Assembly: GCA_018396725.1 (NCBI GenBank)
Contig: JAGTRC010000008.1
Location: 1 to 64,000 of the forward strand
Length of the DNA stretch: 64,000 bases
Reading direction: 5' to 3'
DNA from: Candidatus Bathyarchaeota archaeon
GTDB taxonomy: Archaea; Thermoproteota; Bathyarchaeia; 40CM-2-53-6; DTGE01
Shown here in pieces: positions 43,941 to 51,856 of the stretch; the stretch's first letter is position 1; each line of letters starts with the position of its first letter. Made by a program: the position numbers and the translations under genes. The notes beneath the pieces were generated by a model that was given only the letters and a program-made list of their open reading frames with translations, was not told the DNA's origin and searched no databases.

Positions 43941-44939
43941 CTACTCGTCTAGAGGCTTCAGGGTCTTATAGGATGCTAATTCCTCCGGGGTTAAGTCTCC
44001 AAATATTTCCTCCATGAGGTGGAAAGCGGCCTGGGGAGGGATCACACCCTCCTCGGTTATGATGGCATCTATATACTCGGGGGGTGTGACGTCGAAGGCC
44101 GGGTTCCTAACCTGGCAGAGGGGGATCATCTCACGTTCTCCAGATGGCAGGACCTCATCCGGCCCCCTCTCCTCGATCCATACAAGCTCCCCGATCATGG
44201 TTTCAGGGCTGAACTTGAAGGTTTCAGCGGCTACTAGGAACTGCGTCCTAGCCTCATGGGCCGCCAAGGCTATCATGGAGGTGCCTATCTTATTAACTAC
44301 GGCCCCATTAGCGGCTACGGCGTCTGCGCCTACGATCACCTTATCGACCTCGTTCATGAAGTACCTGGCGGCGCTGTCGACTATTAGATAGGTCTCTATG
44401 CCCTCCTCTCCAAGCTGCCTAGCGGTTATCCTGCCCTGAAATAATGGTCTCGTCTCGGTTATGAAGACCTTGAAGCTTTTCCCGTCCATACGCGCCTTCT
44501 TCAAGATCCCCACCACGGCGGAGCTGTTACAGTGGGTTAACAGCGAGTCTCCATCCTCTACCCTGCGGCTACCGTACTCCGATATCCTCTCGATGGCCTT
44601 CATGGACCTCTCTATGAAGAGATCCGAGGCCTCCATGAGGCCTCTCCTGAACTCCCCCAGGGTAAGGCTGGATTCCAGCATCCTCCTTGCCCTGTGCATC
44701 ACGAACCTTATCCCATTGGGGAGGGAGACCGCTGTAGGCCTTGAAGCGAGCAGCTTCCTAGAGGCATCCTCCAGCAGCTTAAACAGCCCTTCAGGATCGT
44801 CAGCTTCAGCCTCATCGGCGATCCTCCGCAGGACTTCAACAGCGTACCTAGCTATCGCGGCGGCGCCCCTCACCCTCATCGCCTTTATATCCTCCACGGC
44901 CTCATCCAGGAATCCCAAGCCCTTGGGCAATACGACCAC
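43941..44939 (-). CDS. Ribose-1,5-bisphosphate isomerase
   Basis: 332 aa, of the aIF2B-alpha/beta/delta-like family. Converts ribose-1,5-bisphosphate to ribulose-1,5-bisphosphate, the RuBisCO substrate. RVRGAAAIARYAVEVL near the start and the catalytic TETRPLFQG, VDSAARYFMNEVDKVIVGADAVAANGAVVNKIGT region (catalytic Asp in GADAV) are typical; the C-terminus reads NPAFDVTPPEYIDAIITEEG. Being next to AMP phosphorylase distinguishes it from methylthioribose-1-phosphate isomerase. A TATA-like element on the minus strand (cttttatgtata, about 44972-44983) lies about 35 bases before the ATG. Confidence 0.92.
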   Translation of the reverse strand: MVVLPKGLGFLDEAVEDIKAMRVRGAAAIARYAVEVLRRIADEAEADDPEGLFKLLEDASRKLLASRPTAVSLPNGIRFVMHRARRMLESSLTLGEFRRGLMEASDLFIERSMKAIERISEYGSRRVEDGDSLLTHCNSSAVVGILKKARMDGKSFKVFITETRPLFQGRITARQLGEEGIETYLIVDSAARYFMNEVDKVIVGADAVAANGAVVNKIGTSMIALAAHEARTQFLVAAETFKFSPETMIGELVWIEERGPDEVLPSGEREMIPLCQVRNPAFDVTPPEYIDAIITEEGVIPPQAAFHLMEEIFGDLTPEELASYKTLKPLDE

Positions 44940-45095
44940 CAGGCGGTGATGATGGGTAGTTAATTCGAGGTATACATAAAAGATTCATCATTCGCCACTT
45001 TAAATCTATTGGAGTCCAGGGTGGGTTGTGCGGGATGATCGTCTGGAGAAGGGGTGCTGGGGGTATCTGGAGCGGGATCCGCGGCTACTGAAAAA

Positions 45096-45424
45096 TTTAT
45101 AAATATAAACCTCGCTCGGCGAAGGTATACCAGCTGATGACCTACATCCACCCGGTGACGAGGTGCAGCCCATAATCGTCCGGAGAGAGAGTAGGGAAGC
45201 AGCGGCTCCGCCAGGCCGCCTTATTCTAAAATAGGCATCTAGGAGGCCTACGGGAATGGATAGGGCTGAGAGGGATTCATCAACCGGAGAGTTTTGGATC
45301 ACGGTCTCAAAGCCACCACGGCGGGAATGGAATGTAGGCCGAGGCTTCCAGGCCCCTCTGAAAAGCCCCAGAGGAAACGGTCGGCCGCTAATAAATGGGC
45401 CGGATCCCGAGGATGGCCCTTTTT
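45096..45424 (+). ncRNA. Candidate structured non-coding RNA with its own promoter and T-run
   Basis: The 510-base gap between R15P isomerase and RNase HII has no convincing ORF but has RNA-gene features. A BRE/TATA-like gaaaaatttataaata (about 45090-45105) is followed about 25 bases later by GC-rich sequence ending at TTTTT (45420-45424). Helices I can trace: CATCC (45145-45149) with GGATG (45411-45415) as a closing stem; CCG/CGG plus GACGA/TCGTC (45152-45161 with 45176-45183); GCGGC/GCCGC (45202-45206/45215-45219); GGCCTAC/GTAGGCC (45245-45251/45334-45340); CCTCTG/CAGAGG (45355-45360/45369-45374). The transcript probably starts near 45125. I looked for SRP and RNase P RNA signatures and did not find them, so the class is unknown. 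Confidence 0.45.
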
Positions 45425-45450
45425 AACCTAATCCTCTATGATTATATTTC

Positions 45451-46119
45451 ATGGGGGATTTGAGGTCTATAGCGGGTTTGGACGATGCAGGTAGGGGGCC
45501 CGTCATAGGCCCGATGGTAGTGGCGGGGATCAAGCTCAGAGAGGATAGGATGGGGATCCTAAAGGAGATGGGGGTTAGGGATTCAAAGGAGCTCTCCGCT
45601 AGATCCAGGGAGAGGGTGGCTGAGGATTTAAGGAGGCACGTTGATGAATACTACGTAGTCAAGATGCCACCTGAAGTAATAGATAGGTATGTGGAGATGT
45701 CGGCTAGGCCTGGGGGGCTCAACTTCCTGGAGGCTAAGGCCATGGCAAGGGTGATATCTAGGCTGAAGCCTGATGTAGCCTATGTAGACGCCTCAGATGT
45801 GGATTGTGACAGGTTCTGCGATTGGATCAAGATCAACTTGGAGCCCCTAAAGGTTGAGCTCATCGGTGAACACCATGCGGACAAGAAGTACCCTATAGTA
45901 TCGGGGGCCAGCATACTAGCTAAGGTCGTGAGGGATAGGGAAGTGGATAAGTTGAGGAGGGTCTACGGGGACTTCGGATCCGGCTATGTTACGGACCCGC
46001 GCACGGTAAACTTCCTTAGGAACTATTACTTGAAGCACGGCTCTTTCCCCCCAATCGCTAGGAGATCGTGGAAGACCCTAAAACACATAATGGATGAGGT
46101 GGAGCAGGGCAGCCCCTAG
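45451..46119 (+). CDS. rnhB: Ribonuclease HII
   Basis: 222 aa. Removes RNA from RNA/DNA hybrids. The first motif is GLDDAGRGPVIGPMV, with Asp where most enzymes have Glu (DEAGRGP); further catalytic carboxylates are in AYVDASDVD and HHADKKYPIVSGASILAKVVRDRE. A TTTTTAA element about 30 bases upstream of the ATG could serve as the promoter of a nearly leaderless transcript. Confidence 0.94.
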   Translation: MGDLRSIAGLDDAGRGPVIGPMVVAGIKLREDRMGILKEMGVRDSKELSARSRERVAEDLRRHVDEYYVVKMPPEVIDRYVEMSARPGGLNFLEAKAMARVISRLKPDVAYVDASDVDCDRFCDWIKINLEPLKVELIGEHHADKKYPIVSGASILAKVVRDREVDKLRRVYGDFGSGYVTDPRTVNFLRNYYLKHGSFPPIARRSWKTLKHIMDEVEQGSP

Positions 46120-46169
46120 AAATAAATTAGTTCGTTGGGAACGAGCAGTACTTCGATGGGTGGTGGGGT

Positions 46170-46871
46170 TCACGGATTCCACTCCCCCACCACCATCGCG
46201 TGGTCCTTGTCGTAAGGCTCGAGCTTCAATGTTTGAAGTATTTTGAAGCCGTTCCCCTCGAGGATCCTAGTCTCCTCCTCGAAGACCTGGCTGGGCGGCT
46301 TAGTTACATCTATGCTCCTAGCCTTCAACGCTATCATGGCTAATCCTCCCCTCTTAAGGTAGACCTCAGAGTTTTCCACGAGTATCCGCGCCTGTTCAGG
46401 TTGGGCGATGTCGCAGTATAGGCCGTCCATCTCAGATTTGGGGATAGGATACCTCTCCGGTAGACGGGCATCCGCTAAGATCGGGTAGACGTTCCTCCTA
46501 TACCTGCATAGGTTATCCAGGAGCACCCTCATGGCCCTGGCCGAGAACTCGACGCTGTAAACCTTTCCGGACTCTCCTATGATATCGCTCACATGGCTTA
46601 CGGTGGTTCCGGTGCCTGCCCCCAGGTATAGTATCTTGTATCCCGGCTTAACCGATATCTGTTTCCCACCCTTCACTATGAAGGCTGCCAGCTTGCTCCT
46701 GTATGGGTCCCATAGCCTGTACTCGACGGCGTTTAATGTTATGAGCCTTTCATCATAGACGGTTCTTCCGGGAGTCAGGTTCCTGGTGGAGAGCCTCCTC
46801 TCATCGTCGAACTCCACCCAGTATACTTCGGGGAATCTCTCATGTGGTCTTACCTTTACCTCTCCCTCCAC
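46170..46871 (-). CDS. flpA: Fibrillarin, 2'-O-methyltransferase of C/D RNPs
   Basis: 233 aa, AdoMet-dependent methyltransferase guided by C/D sRNAs. The AdoMet loop is LYLGAGTGTTVSHVSDI and the family motifs VYSVEFSARAMRVLLD, LYCDIAQPEQA and GGLAMIALKARSID are clear. Start is the GTG at 46869-46871, overlapping the Nop5 gene by 32 bases, so the two subunits are translated together. Confidence 0.95.
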   Translation of the reverse strand: MEGEVKVRPHERFPEVYWVEFDDERRLSTRNLTPGRTVYDERLITLNAVEYRLWDPYRSKLAAFIVKGGKQISVKPGYKILYLGAGTGTTVSHVSDIIGESGKVYSVEFSARAMRVLLDNLCRYRRNVYPILADARLPERYPIPKSEMDGLYCDIAQPEQARILVENSEVYLKRGGLAMIALKARSIDVTKPPSQVFEEETRILEGNGFKILQTLKLEPYDKDHAMVVGEWNP

Positions 46872-48036
46872 GCCTCTTCACCTTTCTAGGGGGGGATTTA
46901 TACCGAGATCTGATCTCCGCTATCCTCCTCTCCAAGTCTTCCCTTAACTCGCCCCCTCTAAATTCTCCGTTGTACGCGTCGAGCCTTGCAGCGATGGCTA
47001 TCTTCGCCGCTAAGGCCCTCGCTATCTTGCCCCTCTGCCACCTAGGAGACTGATGTAGAGGGGCGTATTGGAATATTACCCCATGCTTAGGGGGACGCGA
47101 TCCCGTTCTCAAAGCCCTAAACAGGGCCTTCTCCGCACCTAGGACTTGGATGGTGCTGGCCGGCATCTTCGCTAGGTTATCTATTCCACCCGCTAGGGAT
47201 ATTAGCCTGGCCGCTATGGTTGGACCGATCACCGAGGCCAGGTTAGGGGTGGACTCCATCATCGCCCTCTCCAGGGATAGGGCTATCTCTCCGCGGAGGT
47301 CATATAGCTCCAGGGTAGCTCTGCAGAACGATCTGAGCACTTCGAGGTCCTCATCGGATATGTCGCCGCCCATGGAGTTCGCGGCGGCCCCTAATAGCCT
47401 CTCAGCCTCTCCGCCGGTGATCCCTATGCTATTTAAGGCCTCTACGCTCCAGCCGCTCCTCCTCCCCATCTTCAAGACGAGTTTAGCGTAGAGTTCATGG
47501 GAGTCCACCATCTTATCCAACTCTGGGAAATGGAGGCCGTACCATTCCCTTATCCTCCCGGAGAACACGTTTATACTCTTATCGATATCGTCTAAAGCCC
47601 TGATCATCTGAGCGGCGTAGAGATCCCTCCTAGCGGAGACCCCTCTAACCCTGATCTTAGCCATCTCGTATAAGATCTTCCTTTCAAGCTCATCGAGATC
47701 CTCAATGCTACCTATCAGCCCCTCCTTCAACGCATATTCAGCCAGGGAACCCCTAAACCCCCTGATAACATCGGAGGACTTAACCAGCTCAACTTTCAAC
47801 CCCTCCCTCTGGAGTATGTTCATGACGCCGGGATTATCAGTGACTATGAGTTCATAGCTCCTCAACCTCGGGAGGAGCCTCCCTAAAGGCCTAGATAGGA
47901 GCCCCCTATCAACCCCTACCATGGACTCGGCGGCCTCCTCAACATCTTCGAAGCGTTCCCAGTCTAAAACCCCTCCGCCCCCATCAATTATGAATAAGCC
48001 TAATACTGTGTCCGCAACGTATACCTTCATGCCCAC
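46840..48036 (-). CDS. Nop5/Nop56-58 family C/D RNP protein
   Basis: 398 aa. The scaffold that bridges fibrillarin and L7Ae-bound C/D sRNA. The Nop domain is recognisable in NLASVIGPTIAARLISLAGGIDNLAKMPAST and LGAEKALFRALRTGSRPPKHGVIFQYAPLHQSPRWQRGKIARALAAKIAIAARLDAY (shown here as landmarks GPTIAARLISLAGG and HGVIFQYAPLHQSPRWQRGK), with a coiled-coil before it and a basic tail (KSPPRKVKRRGGRGKGK). Confidence 0.95.
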   Translation of the reverse strand: MGMKVYVADTVLGLFIIDGGGGVLDWERFEDVEEAAESMVGVDRGLLSRPLGRLLPRLRSYELIVTDNPGVMNILQREGLKVELVKSSDVIRGFRGSLAEYALKEGLIGSIEDLDELERKILYEMAKIRVRGVSARRDLYAAQMIRALDDIDKSINVFSGRIREWYGLHFPELDKMVDSHELYAKLVLKMGRRSGWSVEALNSIGITGGEAERLLGAAANSMGGDISDEDLEVLRSFCRATLELYDLRGEIALSLERAMMESTPNLASVIGPTIAARLISLAGGIDNLAKMPASTIQVLGAEKALFRALRTGSRPPKHGVIFQYAPLHQSPRWQRGKIARALAAKIAIAARLDAYNGEFRGGELREDLERRIAEIRSRYKSPPRKVKRRGGRGKGKTT

Positions 48037-48174
48037 TATTCCCCATTCAATGTTAGGTTAAGATGCCAACTCGGTTTAAATATATGGGATACCCGGATAT
48101 CTTTATGGTCTTGGGATCCCATCAAGAATAAAGAATAGGGAGTTAAGGGATAAAAGCGTTGGTGGCATCTCAGA

Positions 48175-49125
48175 ATGGACTTATCCGTTGATGTAGGCGG
48201 GTTAACACTTAAGACCCCCTTTCTAGCGGCTTCAGGGATAATAGGGGTTTCAGCTCTCCTGGCTGGGAGGGTGTTCACATCAGGTGCTGGGGCTGTAGTG
48301 TCTAAATCCATCGGGTTGAAAGCTAGGGAGGGATATCCTGGACCTAACGTCGTAAAGGTCTCATGTGGTCTAATTAACGCTATGGGGCTGCCGAATCCGG
48401 GTGTCCACGAGATGGTCAAGGAGTTGAGGGCTATGAAGGCCCTTGGCGTCCCCGTCATAGCTAGCATTTACGGATTCTCAGCGGAGGAGTACGGTGAAGT
48501 TGCAAAGCTTATAGCGGCGGAGGCCGACGTTGAAGGCTTTGAGCTCAACCTCTCCTGCCCCACGGTTCATGGGACAGGCCTGGAGATCGGAGTGGATCCA
48601 TCAAAGGTTAGGGAGATAGTGAAGGTCGCGAAGGAAGCTGCGGGAGATAAGCCTGTGATAGCCAAGTTGACCCCCAACGTCACGGATATAGTCTCATTAG
48701 GCAGGGCTGCTGAGGAGGCGGGCGCAGACGGGGTCACCGCCATCAACACCATCAGGGCCATGGCTATAGACGTATACTTGGAGAGGCCCATTCTAAGTCC
48801 GGAGATAGGCGGGTTATCAGGCCCCGCCATAAAGCCCATCGCCCTGAGAGCCGTCTACGAGCTCTACAGGAATCTACACATACCGGTCGTTGGATGCGGG
48901 GGTATAACCTCTTGGCGGGATGCCGTGGAGTTCTTCCTGGCGGGGGCTTCAGCCGTCCAAATAGGAACAGGCATCCTATACAGGGGCCTCAAGATATTCA
49001 GGGAGATGAGGGAGGGTACATCCAGTTACCTGGAGGAGAGAGGCCTAGCGGACGTGAAATCCCTGATAGGTAGGGCCAACAAGGCATGGGGTTCAAGCGA
49101 TCCTTTCACATCTCACCCTGTATAA
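48175..49125 (+). CDS. pyrD: Dihydroorotate dehydrogenase, class 1B type
   Basis: 316 aa, FMN enzyme of pyrimidine synthesis. Motifs: PFLAASGIIG, the FMN/orotate lysine region in SKSIGLKAREGYPGPNVV, the catalytic Cys in ELNLSCPTVHG, and GCGGITSWRDAVEFFLAGASAVQIGTG at the phosphate site. Class 1B enzymes need a PyrK partner; none is seen here. Convergent with the NucS-like gene (33-base overlap). Confidence 0.93.
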   Translation: MDLSVDVGGLTLKTPFLAASGIIGVSALLAGRVFTSGAGAVVSKSIGLKAREGYPGPNVVKVSCGLINAMGLPNPGVHEMVKELRAMKALGVPVIASIYGFSAEEYGEVAKLIAAEADVEGFELNLSCPTVHGTGLEIGVDPSKVREIVKVAKEAAGDKPVIAKLTPNVTDIVSLGRAAEEAGADGVTAINTIRAMAIDVYLERPILSPEIGGLSGPAIKPIALRAVYELYRNLHIPVVGCGGITSWRDAVEFFLAGASAVQIGTGILYRGLKIFREMREGTSSYLEERGLADVKSLIGRANKAWGSSDPFTSHPV

Positions 49126-49839
49126 TTCGACTCCCGCGCCCATACAAGTATTTAACAGGGGGCCCTCATGGTTCACGCATACCACGGCCTTCCTCATGGA
49201 GTTAGGGGGCTGTCCTGAAACTTTGGAGTATCCGCTGGCGAGCCTGCAAACCTGGCTTACCGCGAAGTCTGAGGCGCTGGTCTCAACCTCCACTATTAGT
49301 AGCTTCCCGTTTCTATCCCTTAGGATGAGGTCGATGTTCCCAGCAGGGGTTTTAACCTCGCATCCCAGATATGTAAGGCCTTCCTCCAGTATGTGTGGGG
49401 CGTCGGCTAGGATCTTCTTCAAGGGATCCTCTATCAGGCCTCTAACGATGAAATATCCTGAGGGCCCCTCCTCCAACAATCTAGCCATGAACCCCTCCAC
49501 GTCCATGTAGAACGTCCCCATGAGATGGGGGTAAACGTCCAAGGGGTATCTGCCGCCATTATAAACCAATGCGATGGGAGTATTGGCAATGTTCAGGTTC
49601 CTCCCATTTGACAATGGCAGCCTGTAGTTCCTTGAGGAGACTATCTTCCCCCTCACCTGTGGAGGTATACTCCTGATAGCGGATTTAAACTCTTCAAGTC
49701 GATCTCCGCTGAGCCTTGAGGCGTCTATGAACCGGACTTTAATCTTCCATCTCTTAGAGATCTCCGCTGAAAACTTCCTTAACGTTTTAAGCCTCGCATG
49801 GTAATCTGCATCTCTAGAGTAGAGTATCTTTACCTCCAT
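49093..49839 (-). CDS. NucS/EndoMS-like nuclease-fold protein with changed catalytic Lys
   Basis: 248 aa from the ATG at 49839, which has GGAGGGG six bases upstream. The C-terminal domain matches the RecB-like domain of NucS (COG1637): GNIDLILRDRNGKLLIVEVE, then SQVCRLASGY. In NucS the catalytic set is D...E-x-K; here the ExK motif reads VEVE, so Lys is replaced by Glu, while Asp and the first Glu are kept. The N-terminal domain (about 1-130) is not clearly the normal NucS DNA-binding domain. It may be a catalytically weakened or differently specific relative. Confidence 0.72.
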   Translation of the reverse strand: MEVKILYSRDADYHARLKTLRKFSAEISKRWKIKVRFIDASRLSGDRLEEFKSAIRSIPPQVRGKIVSSRNYRLPLSNGRNLNIANTPIALVYNGGRYPLDVYPHLMGTFYMDVEGFMARLLEEGPSGYFIVRGLIEDPLKKILADAPHILEEGLTYLGCEVKTPAGNIDLILRDRNGKLLIVEVETSASDFAVSQVCRLASGYSKVSGQPPNSMRKAVVCVNHEGPLLNTCMGAGVELYRVRCERIA

Positions 49840-49976
49840 CGTAATCCCCTCCACCGGCCGTCTAGAGGAAGATCCACGCCTCGAGCATGGATCTGAGAAC
49901 CGGGGATATAAGACTACCCATGATACTCAGATTTAGATGGTCAGGGTTTATGGGGGGCCATTCCCCTCCTCGTGGG

Positions 49977-50345
49977 TTACCGGCTTCTCCTTAAATATTC
50001 CTCTATTGCTTTGTGCAGGGCATCTGCGGCGAGGTTGGAGCACTCCATCTTATTGGGGGGTAGTCCACCTAAACTTTCAGCTACGTCCCTCCTAGTTATC
50101 TTTAAAGCCTCATCTATGGTCCTACCCTTGGCCATCTCGGTTACCATGCTTCCAGTGGCTATGGCCGCTACGCACCCGAAAGCCTTGAACTTCACGTCTA
50201 CAAGCCTGCCATCCTCGACCTTTATGTAGATCTTTACCAGATCGCCGTCTACGGGGTTGCCGAAGCTCCCAACGCCGTCCGCATCCCTGATCTCGCCTAT
50301 GTTTCTCGGGTTCATGAAATGATCCATAACCCTCTCGCTGTACAT
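49977..50345 (-). CDS. iscU: Fe-S cluster scaffold IscU/NifU-like with Asp in place of the first Cys
   Basis: 122 aa. Builds Fe-S clusters with sulfur from IscS. The start MYSERVMDHFMNPRNIGEI is typical. Of the three ligand cysteines, two are kept (FKAFGCVAAIATGS and MECSNLAADAL), but the first, normally in GxPxCGD, is Asp: GNPVDGDLVKIYI. The neighbouring Asp of the CGD motif is intact. Lies 32 bases downstream of the cysteine desulfurase gene, so they form an operon. Confidence 0.93.
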   Translation of the reverse strand: MYSERVMDHFMNPRNIGEIRDADGVGSFGNPVDGDLVKIYIKVEDGRLVDVKFKAFGCVAAIATGSMVTEMAKGRTIDEALKITRRDVAESLGGLPPNKMECSNLAADALHKAIEEYLRRSR

Positions 50346-50377
50346 TTTTGATCACCTTTTTCATTTTAGGGCCTGGT

Positions 50378-51535
50378 TTAATGGGTTATGGGTGAGATCC
50401 TCCTCAACTTCTCCACAGCCTTAGCTACCGCATCGACCGTATAATCTATCTCCGGTTCGCTGTTCCATCTCCCTAGGGTTAACCTTAGGGATCCCTTCGC
50501 CGTGATTGGATCTAGGCCCATCGCTAGGAGGACGTGGGAGGGCTCCTTCTTCTTGGAGGAGCAGGCTGAACCGGTGGATGCGGCTATCCCCTCCTCGTTT
50601 AGGGTTAGTATCAGGGATTCCCCCTCGACGCCTGGGAAGCAGAAATGGGCGTTATTGGGCAGCCTCTTAACGGGATGGCCTGTAAGGCTGGAGCCGGGAA
50701 CCTGTTCAAGGATTCCCTTTATGAGCTGGTCCCTTAGGGATCTCATCTTTCTAACGGTTTCATCCATCTCCCTAACAGCGGTTTCAGCTGCGAAGCTCAG
50801 CCCCACTATCCCTGGAACGTTCTCGGTGCCTGATCTTAAGGCTCCCTCATGGCCTCCCCCATGGAGGATAGGCCTTATCTTCACGCCATCCTTTACGTAG
50901 AGGGCGCCCACCCCTTTCGGGCCGTATATCTTATGGGCTGAGATGGAGAGCAGGGAGACCTTCAGCTTCTCAACGTCTATCGGGAGCTTACCCATCGTCT
51001 GAACGGCATCCGTATGGAGGCATACCCCGTTTCTCTCCGCTATCTCGCCTATCTCCTCTATGGGCTGTATAGTTCCAACCTCGTTGTTCGCATGCATCAC
51101 GCTTATAAGGATGGTGTCCGGCCTAACCTCCTCCTCGAGCCTTCCAACATCTACGATCCCATCCCTACCTACAGGGATATAGCTGACCTTGAAGCCCTCC
51201 TCCTGGAGCGCCTTAAATGATTCTAGAACGGCTGGATGCTCTATGGCCGAGGTTATGAGATGCCTTCCTTTCCCTTTAAGGGCGTAAGCCACGCCTTTTA
51301 TAGCTAGATTATCCGATTCCGTACCCCCCGAGGTGAAGACTATCTCCTTGCGATCCGCATTTAATACGCTGGCGACGGTTTCCCTGGCCTTCTCCAGAGC
51401 CTCCTTGGCTTCCCTCCCAGCCCAGTGTAGGCTTGAAGCGTTGCCGAACTTCGACTCGTAGTAGGGCAGGATGGCTGAGAGCACCCTAGGATCGATGGGG
51501 GTTGTAGCGGCGTGGTCTAAGTATATGGTCTTCAT
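50378..51535 (-). CDS. iscS: Cysteine desulfurase IscS/NifS
   Basis: PLP enzyme that removes sulfur from cysteine, 385 aa from the ATG at 51535 (MKTIYLDHAATTPIDPRV); a slightly longer start at 51559 is possible, and the open frame beyond that has no family similarity. The PLP lysine is in SISAHKIYGPKGVGALYV, HTDAVQTMGKLPIDV binds PLP, and the mobile catalytic Cys is in STGSACSSKKKEPSHVL. Adjacent to iscU. Confidence 0.95.
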   Translation of the reverse strand: MKTIYLDHAATTPIDPRVLSAILPYYESKFGNASSLHWAGREAKEALEKARETVASVLNADRKEIVFTSGGTESDNLAIKGVAYALKGKGRHLITSAIEHPAVLESFKALQEEGFKVSYIPVGRDGIVDVGRLEEEVRPDTILISVMHANNEVGTIQPIEEIGEIAERNGVCLHTDAVQTMGKLPIDVEKLKVSLLSISAHKIYGPKGVGALYVKDGVKIRPILHGGGHEGALRSGTENVPGIVGLSFAAETAVREMDETVRKMRSLRDQLIKGILEQVPGSSLTGHPVKRLPNNAHFCFPGVEGESLILTLNEEGIAASTGSACSSKKKEPSHVLLAMGLDPITAKGSLRLTLGRWNSEPEIDYTVDAVAKAVEKLRRISPITH

Positions 51536-51653
51536 GGATCCCCACTTTCCTTTGCTCATATGTTTAATAACGTCGTTATAAATAAACGTATATGCCGCAT
51601 CCCAAGGCACAGAGTAAAAACTTAAGTTACACCGCGATAAACCTTTCAGAGCC

Positions 51654-51803
51654 ATGACAGCCCTAAAAACAATAAACGCATGGAGGATCCTGGCGGCAGC
51701 CCTTCTATGCTTAGGATTAATAATGTTGCACCTATCCATGAAGAGGGGGGACGTTCAGATGGTTAAGAGCATAGTGGAAAGGTATGTGCCCATATTCCAT
51801 TAG
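51654..51803 (+). CDS. Small single-helix membrane protein upstream of the polyferredoxin
   Basis: 49 aa. One hydrophobic helix (about 11-28, RILAAALLCLGLIMLHLS) with basic flanks, then a short C-terminal tail (DVQMVKSIVERYVPIFH). No family recognised. It ends 53 bases before the NapH-like gene and is probably co-transcribed, suggesting a small subunit or stabiliser of that membrane redox protein. Confidence 0.55.
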   Translation: MTALKTINAWRILAAALLCLGLIMLHLSMKRGDVQMVKSIVERYVPIFH

Positions 51804-51856
51804 GCATCGTAGGGCTGGATCATATAGGGGTTGGATGACCCATAGGTGTATAAGGG

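Noticed and set aside
45006-45302. Minus-strand ORFs in the 45 kb gap
   Set aside because: Composition is Ser/Pro/Arg-rich with no hydrophobic pattern; a structured RNA explains the region better.
45125-45424. Assignment of the RNA candidate as SRP or RNase P RNA
   Set aside because: The SRP helix-8 motif (CAGG..CCGGAAGG..AGCAG) and RNase P motifs (GAGGAAAGTCC, ACAGAA..CCGG) are not present in the expected order.
50378-51739. Long N-terminal extension of IscS up to 51739
   Set aside because: IscS proteins begin at MKTIYLDHAATTP; the extra 68 residues have no similarity to the family.
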